64,000 nt of DNA, taken from NCBI GenBank assembly GCA_029582155.1, contig CM055911.1, forward strand, positions 26,313,590-26,377,589, written 5' to 3'. The stretch is from Panopea generosa. Taxonomy: Eukaryota > Mollusca > Bivalvia > Adapedonta > Hiatellidae. The position numbers were made by a program, and so were the translations under genes. This document shows, piece by piece, positions 50,531 through 60,700 of this stretch (position 1 is the stretch's first letter; each line of letters starts with the position of its first letter). The notes below the pieces were generated by a model. The model saw only the letters and a list, made by a program, of their open reading frames with translations. It did not search any database and was not told the origin of the DNA.

Positions 50531-50839
50531 TGTTTTTATACCTTTCACTCGCTGTGAAAACTAATAGCGTGTTGAAATGCACTGTCAATTACAGATAATT
50601 AGTAAACTTGAAATCAATAACCGACGCCAAATTTTAACGTAAAAAAGGCAACACAGCCTCACACACGGGGCACAACTCTTAAGATAAAGGAGAGACGATC
50701 ATCGATGTTATGTGACGCTACGAACATTCAAAACTAAATGAATCGCACAATAGAAGTTTAAAACTGCAAATATATCCGAAAGGATACGGATACCCCAGCT
50801 TGAGTTTAATTTTACTATATTTTTTAAACATTTATTTTA

Positions 50840-51020
50840 CATCGACTGTGAAAGTTCTTACAATTTAGACAAATCGCGCTCGCAATATTCCTGGGTTGAA
50901 CCAGTACTTACTTAATGCGGAGAGCTGTCCATGCTCTAGGACAGCACACAGAACCTTGGCGGAGGATTGAACGCATGACCTCCCGACAGCGGATCCAATG
51001 CTGTATCACTGGGCCATTTG
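50840..51020 (-). mobile_element. SINE family B copy
   Basis: Minus strand: head ATGGCCCAGTGATACAGCAT, box B TGCGTTCAATCCTCC, then AAGTACTGGTTCAACCCAGG and a 3' part near TAAATTGTAAGAACTTTCAC. Confidence 0.65.
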
Positions 51021-51267
51021 CTACAAAATTAAGTCGAAAATGTGTCATAACTCCTGTATAATTTTACCTGATAATACCAAACTTGGCCTGTATTCTATAA
51101 TTATATAGCTACGCGTCTAATAGTATGTCATTATAAAGACCCTTTTAAAAGTTATTAATCGGACCCCCCTCCCGCCTTTACGTACGGACGCACAAATAGA
51201 CGAATACTCGATGTCCTTCACCATTCTTCGAATGGCGGGGGCATGGAAAAAACATCCAAAAAAATAG

Positions 51268-51426
51268 TTGGTTGGTTGGTTGGTTGGTTGGTTGGTTGGT
51301 TGGTTGGTTGGTTGGTTGGTTGGTTGGTTGGTTGGTTGGTTGGTTGGTTGGTTGGTTGGTTGGTTGGTTGGTTGGTTGGTTGGTTGGTTGGTTGGTTGGT
51401 TGGTTGGTTGGTTGGTTGGTTGGTTT
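51268..51426. repeat. (TTGG)n tetranucleotide, about 40 copies
   Basis: A near-perfect 159 bp array directly at the tail end of the SINE at 51427. Frames through it (WLVG and NQPT repeats) are artefacts. Confidence 0.95.
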
Positions 51427-51695
51427 TTAGTGTCGCTTTCAACATTTGTTCAGCTATGTCGCGACAGTGTCTACTTGAGACAGTATTCTAAACGCTACCA
51501 CACTGGGGTATCATGTCGCAGGCACGTGGTATGATACCCCACCCAGTCACATAATACTGTAACTGGACTGATCAACCCTAGAACTATCTTCTTAATGCTG
51601 AACACCAAGCGAGGAAGCTTCTAATACCATTATTTCAGTCTTTGGTATGACCCGACCAGGCGAGTTGGGCGCTCTATGGCTACACCATCGCAACA
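51427..51695 (-). mobile_element. SINE family C copy fused to (TTGG)n
   Basis: Minus strand: TACCAAAGACTGAAAT, GGTATCATACCACGTGCC, AGACACTGTCGCGACATAGC, tail GAAAGCGACACTAAAAACC running into (CCAA)n. Confidence 0.72.
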
Positions 51696-51821
51696 GTAAA
51701 TAGTACATACCTCATTAACTTCAGTTCTTCATTCGTGCATACATTGGTTATTCGTTAACATTTTGTATATATGACATGTCAATAATAATAAGTCGTTTCT
51801 ATATTACATGGGGGAGCCGAA

Positions 51822-51900
51822 GCGGTGTTTTAAGGGTAGAGCGTCCGCATCCGCGCATGCGGAAAATCGCGAGTTCGATCTATGTGTTGAATTAATATTT
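51822..51900 (+). mobile_element. SINE head fragment (family C-like)
   Basis: AAGCGGTGTTTTAAGGGTAG with AGCGTCCGCATCCGCGCATG and box B GCGAGTTCGATC. The body is lost. Confidence 0.45.
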
Positions 51901-52109
51901 GGCGTGTAGCGGGACCATACTACAAAATGACATGGGGACAAGATCACAGTGAAACATATATCTTCTCAGCTTTTCATGATAGTGTATGGAAGACCAAATG
52001 TGTCTTCATGCTATTTATTTATTCATCATGATATATGCTGAGCTGTTTTATTATATACTAAATGTACCGTTTGTACAAAACGTCCTTCCGAAATATCTGA
52101 TAGAATTTC

Positions 52110-52205
52110 TCACAAACAGGTTTCGGACCGAGCTTGGCTCAAACACAAGACCTCAATAAATGATCTGAGACAACCCCTTAGAACACTAGGTCATGAAGGA
52201 ACACG
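52110..52205 (-). mobile_element. SINE family D head fragment
   Basis: Minus strand: TCCTTCATGACCTAGTG and box B TGTTTGAGCCAAGC, as in the fragments at 6400 and 45385. Confidence 0.45.
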
Positions 52206-52928
52206 GAGTATAAATATGGGCCCTGTCGAACTTCCATGTGAGGTAAGAATAAACGAAAAATAGTTTTCATGTTCACTTTATCAGTATTTTGCTATGCTCG
52301 TTATTTCGATCAAATTATCAATCCGGCGACATTCACGGAGACGTAACTTAAAAATTAAACAAAATAAATTACCGAATCCATATAGTTATGACTCATGCGC
52401 AAAATATTGTAAAACATATATATGCATATAATATATTTAGATTGCGATGTATTTCAAAATGCATATCATTTATTTTTTTTTTTTTATGATAATAATTTGA
52501 AAATATCTATTTATTAAACGATAATCGTACATAAGAAGAAAGAATGGGACTGCGGCGAAAGCTTTGATCAGTGAGCCGTATTATAAAATTAGTGTCACAT
52601 AATGCGAATAGTTTCCTTTATCATCAAAACGTAATAACACATTTAGTTTAAACATATTTTATTCACAAATAGTATACAATTACATTGAAAATATCACATA
52701 TTAGTTAACACATGTGTATACAATTATGAAAGGGATTCAGAAGAAAGCTTACAGCTTTTGTGAATCTGTCTCCCAAAATCAATCTATTAAATATGTGACA
52801 GTATTACAATTATATATATATATATATAAATGAATGATAGTATAAGGATCTGTAGATGTTCCTACATATTATATATAGAGATATAAATTTCTTAATAGAA
52901 TATGTCAAGAAACTTTGCATATTGTAAC

Positions 52929-52930
<2 letters not shown>

Positions 52931-52972
<42 letters not shown>
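52931..52972. repeat. GA dinucleotide microsatellite
   Basis: About 21 GA units within 52930-52974. Confidence 0.92.
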
Positions 52973-52976
<4 letters not shown>

Positions 52977-53384
52977 GTGAAATTTTGCTGTTCCTCTCAA
53001 CAGGAATAGGAATAGCCATTGGGGGACTTAATTGTATGGTCAATTATGTACAGATATATCGAAACTAAGTTCAGATAAATGTTAGTTAAAATTAAGATTT
53101 GAAAGGATTTGAAAATATTAACTGTTAAGTGGTTTATGCGCTACTTGAATCTTTTTGATGCTATTATATAGTCTTGTACTGTTAGAAATAAGCTTGTATT
53201 GATTTCAATGGATAACAAGGGATCTCCAAACAAAAGTGTATTTACAGTTGGTTGTATGTTTAATTCTCGTATTTTTTGTAACATAATGTCTCTCTGCTCC
53301 GTATACAAAGAACAAATGAAGAGGTAATGATCTGTGTTTTCTATTTATAAATAACACATTTATATTAAAAAGAACCGGGTGTAG

Positions 53385-53925
53385 GGGCAGCGAGAAAATT
53401 AAGCATATTACAAAGGCGGGTGGGGGAGGTATAAGAGAGAAAATAAAACATTTACAAGGGCGGGCGGGGGAGAGGGCAGAGAGAACATAAAACATTTATA
53501 AGGGCGGGCGGGGGGAGGTGGAAGAGAGAAAATAAAACATTTGCAAGGGCGGGCGAGGGAGGGGGCAGACAGAAAATAAAACATTTACAAATGCGGGCGG
53601 GAGAGGGGACAGAGAGGAAATTAAACATTTACAAGGGTTAGAGTGAGAGGGGGGGGGGGGGGGGTGGAGAGAGAAAATAAACACTCACAAGGGCGTGCGG
53701 CCGGGTGAGAGACAGCATGGACCCCTAACACGAGTGCGTGAGAGTGACAGACAGCATGACACATTTACAAGAGTTAAGGAGGGGGCAGAGAGAATGAAAC
53801 ATTTACTAATGGGGGCGGTGAGGGGGTGGGGCAGAGAGAATGAAACATTTACTAGTGGGAGGCGGTTGAGGGGGTGGGGGTGCAAAGAGAATAACACATT
53901 TAGAAGGGTGCAGAAGGGGTAGAGT
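53385..53925. repeat. G-rich ~47 bp minisatellite, about 11 copies
   Basis: Units share AAACATTTACAAGGGCGGGC and a GGGGGAGGGGGCAGAGAGA stretch, and diverge to the right. Strong purine bias on the plus strand. Confidence 0.88.
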
Positions 53926-54239
53926 CACGGAGAATGAATCATGTACACTATTCATGATGTTATACTCTCCAGTGCACGAGGGAACAAATCAATGAATCAA
54001 TCAATACCGCGGGGACAGGGGCACTTGAGCCAACGTCTGACTAGGGCTCAGCGGTGTAGTACATAATTATCGCCGTCAATACTTCTAGTGATGATGCAGA
54101 TAAAAGGAGAACATTAGACACTTGTTTACGTTATACATATATATCGCATCAAGTCATGTTATGTGTTGAAAAGTCAGTATTTTAAAAGGTGAGCCATAGG
54201 TTATTTTTAGCAATTTTTTTTTTGGTTTTAACTAATTTA

Positions 54240-54395
54240 TTTTAGCTCGGTTGAGATTTATGTGACTCGCGATCGAGACCGTTTCGTGAGTAGAACCAGT
54301 ACTGGGTAATATTTTAGAGACCATTGGGTCGGGACCTTTGGATCTAACCCGGGGTTTCTGGTGTGGACGGCCTTCCAACACTCTACCCGCCGCAC
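54240..54395 (-). mobile_element. SINE family B-like fragment
   Basis: AGTAGAACCAGTACTGGGTA and the reverse of a box B region (GGATCTAACCCGGGG) are kept. Strongly decayed. Confidence 0.4.
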
Positions 54396-54399
54396 TGCC

Positions 54400-55410
54400 T
54401 CCCATATTCTCTTGGCGAGTCGAATAGCATTGTTGACAGATTACTTACATACCATTTGCAGGGGCGTAGTCTAATGAACATAACGCGCAGTTATAGAAAT
54501 GTTGATGGGGGTATGGGTGTCAATGACAAATGGTGCATACCAAGGACTTATATAAAACAAGGACTTACATGAGTTCTTGTATACAGCTATACGTCCTTGT
54601 GCATACCAAGGGGATTTTAGTGTATTTTTTTTTATGTCTAAAAGATATCAATTACTAACGCATTTTTATTTATTCTTGGAAAAGTGAAGATCCGCACCTG
54701 CAGTGCCTACGTGAAGCCATGCCACTGATTTGGCCGATAGGTAACTCATTTAAACGGTTTAACATTGCAATGGGGATATGTGGGAAAGAGAATAGAAATG
54801 CGAGGCGAGTTTGTAGCCCCTGGATTTCTCCGAACCTCTTCCTTCGGGTGCCTGTTCAAAAATCGTCTTGATTATATTATTGAATGAAATAAAATAAAGT
54901 CAGCCATCGGCTCTTGTAGATGTTATTTTCGATTCTGAAAAATAACGCAGCTTGTCAGATATAGACGACAACGCCAGAAATCATTTTATTCGTGTACGCT
55001 ATTAAATCTAATCTATTAATAGATATCATGTGGTCATCCCGGAAGAAGTTAACAACAAAAACTTTATGAGGTATTTTGGATGGTTATTCGCTTCTTTTGT
55101 TATGGTTACGTAACAAATTAAGAAAATGACAGGGATCAGTAAAAAATCCTGAATGTGGAATTGAAAATGACAACGGATTATTTTTAACGCTTGAAATTTG
55201 AGACTTCGGTAAAATTTATTTATCATCATTGGATATTTACAGTGGGTGGGGTAATTTTTGAAAAGTTTTTTTTACAAAGGTTGTGGAACTAATTTATTTT
55301 GTAAAGCTGATTAAACCCAATAAAACTGGTTTGCTGTATCTGTAAATAGAACCAGTAGTCTTTAAACGTGGATTAAAGAGTTCCAGCACTCAGATGAACT
55401 ATATCCTGGT
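54400..55410. other. no gene seen
   Basis: TGCATACCAAGG recurs at 54533 and 54601 with a short inverted partner. Nothing codes. Confidence 0.4.
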
Positions 55411-55414
55411 ATGG

Positions 55415-56759
55415 ACAGGGACACTTTGCTGGTAAAAGCCCTCATAAAGGCCACCGGGAACCTCTTATTGTTATACATCTATAACCAGGGTTCTCCACAG
55501 GAACGAATGCAAGCACTGGGATAAGAGCGCATAAATACTTTCAACACATTTTCACAGTGCTGTGTAAGGCACACATTGAAATATATTTCATTGGTAAAAC
55601 TTGGATTAATCAGTTAAAGTCATCATATTTAGTATGTTTCATTTTAGGCATCAAAATGAGAAAAGATATGAAAAAAAAAATTATGGATCCCTGTTGGTGA
55701 TCTGTGTATCTATACACACTAATACGCTATCAGTGATTGTACGTGCCCATTGTTAGTGTTGTTTCCAAGGTGTGAATGATATTGGGTACTTGTATCATTA
55801 ATTAAGATAGTTTTAAGTGGAGTGAGATGAAGCCTATACAGGATGTTGCTTTCTCGGCACCTATGGCTTTATATCATGCCCTTTGTAAGAGGGCATGCTT
55901 TCACATTGCTAAAATAAGGGACGGTGGGAACACGTTTGAAAAACATGAAGGTGATCACACATGGAATTGAAGGAAAGGACCTCTGGGTCTTGGAGCAAGC
56001 TTGCTTATACATTAGACCACCGTAATGCACTGGTCAGTCATTTGTTATCAAGGCTCACATCAGCTCTTACTACATCAACATTCCCGCAGAATAGTACCCT
56101 GGAAGTACTAGAGTTTTACTTTGCTCCAACAAAAGCTATTTCAATGCCTCTTATCTTGGACCGGCCTTATCACTTTTATTACTGTCTGAGTTACCTGCCA
56201 ATAGCACTCTCATATTTCAAGTGATCCAATCTTTTGTGTAGCAGACTTGGTAGTTTCAATACAGGAACACACATTTCCATTTCATTTCCATGGATGTAGC
56301 AAGTCGTATTGTTTATACTAAACTAAAGGTAGTAATATTATTTCTACAGAGTGGGTAGTTATACAGGCTTCTCAACAGGCCATTTAAGTACAGGGGCACC
56401 CAAGCGTTTGGCTTCAGAAATGGTATTCCCCAAGCGCTTGAATTATTTAACAAAATTTTGCAAAAGCTTATTTTCCTCTTAATCATTAATTTTTTTTTTC
56501 ATATCTTTTCTCATTTTGATGCCTAAAATGAAACATACTAAATATGATGACTTTAACTGATTAATACAAGTTTTACCAATGAAATATATTTCAATGAGTG
56601 CCTTACACAGCACTGTGAAAGAAAATGTGTTGAAAGTATTTATGCGCTCTTATCCCAGTGCTTGCATTCGTTCCTGTGGAGAACCCTGGTTATAGATGTA
56701 TAACAATAAGAGGTCCCCGGTGGCCTTTATGAGGGCTTTTACCAGCAAAGTGTCCCTGT
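55415..56759. mobile_element. foldback element with ~270 bp inverted arms
   Basis: The left arm (55415-55684) and the reverse complement of the right arm (56487-56759) match base for base except for about three substitutions and one 4-base insertion. About 800 bp of unrelated sequence lies between them. The outer ends read ACAGGGACACTTTGCTGG. No coding region or transposase was seen in the interior, and no clear target duplication. It is a non-autonomous foldback transposon or a recent inverted duplication. It ends about 330 bases before the candidate leader of the Roco gene. Confidence 0.8.
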
Positions 56760-57090
56760 ACTGACATAACATGTGCTCTGCGGGGATAAAAATCTGTCAC
56801 AGCCTAGGGAAGTAAGGGTTTACAAATTTGTGACTAGTGCAAAGTATGATACTACATAAAAAATATATAAAATTTACAAGGCACTATGAAATCATGCCAT
56901 CAATCAGAGGAAATGAAAATCCATTAGTCCTGTATGCAGTGAACGTAAATATCTTACTGAACTTCTATGTTAACTTATATATGCTATCAACTTGCATATA
57001 TATTATATATTTACATCATGACTGATTGCTTGCTACCGTAAGTTAACTAACTAGTATTAACCTTTTAAAATCTATCACACTTTTTTCCAG

Positions 57091-57210
57091 AGTCAAACTA
57101 TGTGAGTGAAGCTGCGACACTAAATGTGGTCAAACATAGCTGGGGCTACCTCAGTTAGCTAGTGACATGCTGAGATCTTGGTAGCAGCCAGTTAGCACAA
57201 ACAGTAAAAC
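57091..57210 (+). promoter_or_regulatory. candidate 5' UTR exon start and leader of the Roco gene
   Basis: A good acceptor (pyrimidine-rich CACTTTTTTCCAG) ends at 57090, 120 bases before the ATG. The leader may therefore begin with a spliced exon, with the promoter further upstream beyond the foldback element. No TATA box convincingly placed for this start was seen. Confidence 0.35.
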
Positions 57211-57775
57211 ATGGGTGATGAGTCACACCAAAGATGTTGTGTGTTTGCCACTCGGACTGTGCACTCGCCATTCCCGTCTCATCTACCTGTAATCAAAGGT
57301 GACATTTTGACAGTGATTCAACCGGAAACAGATTCTTTCATACTCGCGGAAAACAAACACTTCATACGAGGTTTGGTAAATGTACAGAATGTCAGGCCTG
57401 TTGATCTTTATACAAATGAAGATTTCTTTCTTGTGGATTTCACCGCTAAAATGGCACAGATAATTTTAGCAGATAAACCATGTGGGACTTTTCTCGTCCG
57501 GTCGTACTCCCGAGACTCCGAGAAAATCGTCATTAGCGTAATCTTCAACAGTGTCAGGCACTACACCTTCGTTAAAAATGGTGGCGGAATTGAATATGAT
57601 GGTGTTGTGTATCAGTCGATACCAAGATTTGTGAACAAATGTTGCAATACGCAGAATCAGCCAATATTGGATGGATATCTAGGTCACTGGATCAAACAGT
57701 CGGAGGTTGTCCAACTACCCCTGGTTACTTCGCAGAACTACATGACAATGCAAAAAATGATATTAAGGATAGTAG
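57211..57775 (+). CDS. exon 1: SH3-like plus first SH2 domain
   Basis: Encodes residues 1-188 plus one base. Residues 9-66 read as an SH3-like fold, with KGDILTVI at 29-36 and GLVNVQNVRPV at 54-64, but the paired Trp of the ligand groove is replaced by Phe-Ile-Leu (43-45). Residues 70-145 form an SH2 domain: GTFLVRS at 92-98 holds the phosphotyrosine-binding Arg97, VRHYTF at 115-120 holds the strand-D His117, and YQSIPRFVNKC matches the C-terminal helix. The usual N-terminal Trp and the helix-A Arg are not apparent. The donor is TAG|GTATGA. An in-frame read-through continues to a stop at 57951 and would give a 246-residue short form with only SH3-SH2, if intron 1 were retained. Confidence 0.85.
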
Positions 57776-60700
57776 GTATGACTCTGGCAGTGTATAACAT
57801 GTTTTTTGTTGAGCCCAATTGCGGCAAGGTCAATATATTTCTCAATGGTGGTGCAGTGAATGCATGTGACTGTCCCTATAGTATTATTTTAACTGAACTA
57901 CATACATTTCACTGTATAGATGGCTTTACTGGTCACAGCAAAATATGTTGATTCCCCCAAAGTAGGTAAGTTGCTAGTGGTCGGTATCAGGAGTTGACCA
58001 TGATTGAAGGGATTACAAGGTGTGACATATTGAACATTTGTGGTAGTCCACTGGAGTATCAGCGAAAAAGTCTGGTTACCCTGTCCCAGTAGCCTGATTA
58101 AATTAAATAAGGCGTGGATGAACAGCTTTTTTATATTTGGATATATATCCTATGTTCTTTCTTGGAAGACGCAAAATAAACAATCGTCAAAAGGCTCCTT
58201 AGAAACATACAACATGTCACACAAGTACCCAGCACAATGTAATTGAAAGCTCAGCATAAACTCATGGTGATCAAGCTAACATGCACCCCTTGTGATTGGA
58301 CTTGAGTTATATTCACATTCTATGTACCATTGTAAAAACTGTACATGTGGTTCTGTTTATAAGCTATTTGAGCAGACATTCTTACATCGCTTTTAACATT
58401 ATTTCCTGTTTCCTGATATTTTTAGTTGTATTGTAACGTACTTCAAGAACACGTAATCTTTTCTATTGTTACTTAATTATGTAGATCATGAAACTTCCTT
58501 TGTTAACATGATGATGTTAATTGTATTTTCTGTTTTAATAAGTGTTTTTTTTCAATTAGTGCTTGTATTGTTTTGATACTAGGAAGAACTGTGTACTGAG
58601 AAAAAAGAGATAATGAAACTAACTACTACTTAGTGTTCTGTGAAATGAATGAAACAATTACATCAAACTATCGATAGATTGCAATTAAGTAAGAGTTTCG
58701 ATGGTATACATCAATTGTAAGAGTGGCACATTAGGCCATGTTAGATTATCATCCCGACCGTTCGCACCTTTAATTTTCATGCCACCTCGACCATTTTTAT
58801 TTCCATAAAAATAAAAAATAAAAAAAATAATTTTTTTTTTTAAAAAAATCCCCCTTTTTAAGAAAAAATTTGGATGATAATCTTGCAATTAATTTATTAT
58901 GGCCTTATACCACTTGATGCACCTTTCTTACTTCCCTATACATATAGTCAAACAATCTGTTGATAACACAATGGCTTTACTATAAACATGTACACACATA
59001 TTCAATTAAATATAAGTGGCAATATATATAAACTACAGTAAAACAATTTGATGTATATATTCACATTAACTCAACTACCACAGCAGTGGGATAATGGTAG
59101 GGCATCCGCTTCACATGTGGAAGGCTGTGGGTTCAATGGCAAGCAGGGTCATACCAAAGACTTGAGTTTCCTTGATTGGTGTTTAGTGGGTAGTTCAGGT
59201 CTGATCGACCTGGTGCCAGTATAATGTGACTAGTTGGGGTATCATATGTCTGTGGCATGATATTCCATTGTGGCAACGCTCAGAATTCTGTCTCAAGTAG
59301 ACACCGTCACAACATAACTGAAAAGCGACACTCAACACCATAAAGCAATAACTTCATCTTGAATTATTTATATTATTTCAGCTGGGTCCATAGCAGTGGC
59401 TGTAGATGACTATGTGTCCAACCACAGCCTGTTTCTTTCACTCAGCAAAGGGAACCAGTATACAGTGATACGAGCTAGCCGTGATCCTCAGTTTTACATC
59501 GCAAGAGATGAAGAGGAGAATGAAGGGTAAAAACATCGAATAACATCTTGCTTTGAAGCGATAAATTTTTATTATTTTGATTTTATCTCCATTATCATAG
59601 TCAGCGATTTCATGCATGGTACGAAGAAACCAAGGCTTGATGACATGTTGGAGAACTAGTGTTTAAGCAAGTAAAAACAGTTGCTTTTCTTTAAGGGCAC
59701 ACACAATGCATGGTTTTAAGTTTGTCATCGAGGGCTAACAGATGATCAGATCCTGGATGGTTAAACAGGAGTCAAGCACATCCATCACTGCAAGTAACTG
59801 ATAGCTTTCTTACTTGCATTAGTGATGAGAGGTCTATGTATGACAATGAGGCGCAATGTCATCAATCAATCATCAGTGAGACTGTGGTCCAGCAGGGATT
59901 CGAACTCACCCCCTGGATTGATAGTCAGACACAATACCGGACTGAGCTAATGGGGCCTGGCTAGTTTGACATCATTGTGAATCTGAGTAGAATCACCATC
60001 AAGTAACTGGCAAACTTTCTCACAGAACTTTTTTGGACAGGGTGAGGCTCGTACTTATAACCAGAGCAGCGAGAGGTATTTTATAAATCTCAGATCTTTC
60101 GAGGAATATAGCCTATTAGTCAGTGCAAAGTGTTGAAAATGGCTTTAATCCCCATTACTCCCCATTACAACACTTGTATACATGGTCATTGCAGGTATGT
60201 GGCGGCATCGATGTTGGAGTGCTACATACCGGAGTGGTTCCATGGTAGAATGGAAAGGGAAGAAGCCGAACAAATACTGAACAAAACTTGTCGTGATGGA
60301 ACATTTCTGGTGCGTGAACGTCCGTCCAAACCTGGCATGTTTGCGCTGTCTGTGTGGTGCCCTGATGGTATCATCCATGTACCTTTAGGTAAAGATCAAA
60401 TTTAGTATTATTTGTGGTGATTGTTAAAATACTGTACTTTCAGACTGTCAGCTGACATTAACCAGAGTGTGAGACCCAAGCTTGACCTGTACCTTTATGT
60501 CCTCTGTTTCCGAACGTGTGTGTTTATACACCATTAATCACTGACAACTGCCAATTAGATTTGTTTTTATTTAGTATTAAATGATAAGAATGGGGAGACT
60601 ATGTTATTCTATGATTCTCTGGGGTGTATGCATGTATCAAATTGGTAGTTTTGAATCACTTCTCAAGCATCCTCTGAATAGTAAAGTTTGTTATTAAAGA

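Larger units (their letters stand above)
57776..59381 (+). other. intron 1 of the Roco gene
   Basis: A 1606 bp intron. It holds a hairpin-like AT element around 58731-58905 (inverted ends with GGCCAT and GATTATCATCC) and a SINE in the gene's own orientation at 59092-59352. No further exon was recognised inside it. Confidence 0.75.

Noticed and set aside
51218..51534. WLVG/NQPT repeat proteins
   Set aside because: Direct translation of (TTGG)n; no gene context.
53205..53922. Pro-rich minus-strand ORFs
   Set aside because: They are translations of the G-rich minisatellite.
55961..56224. 87-codon ORF inside the foldback element as a transposase
   Set aside because: No transposase motif, and it is too short; the element appears non-autonomous.
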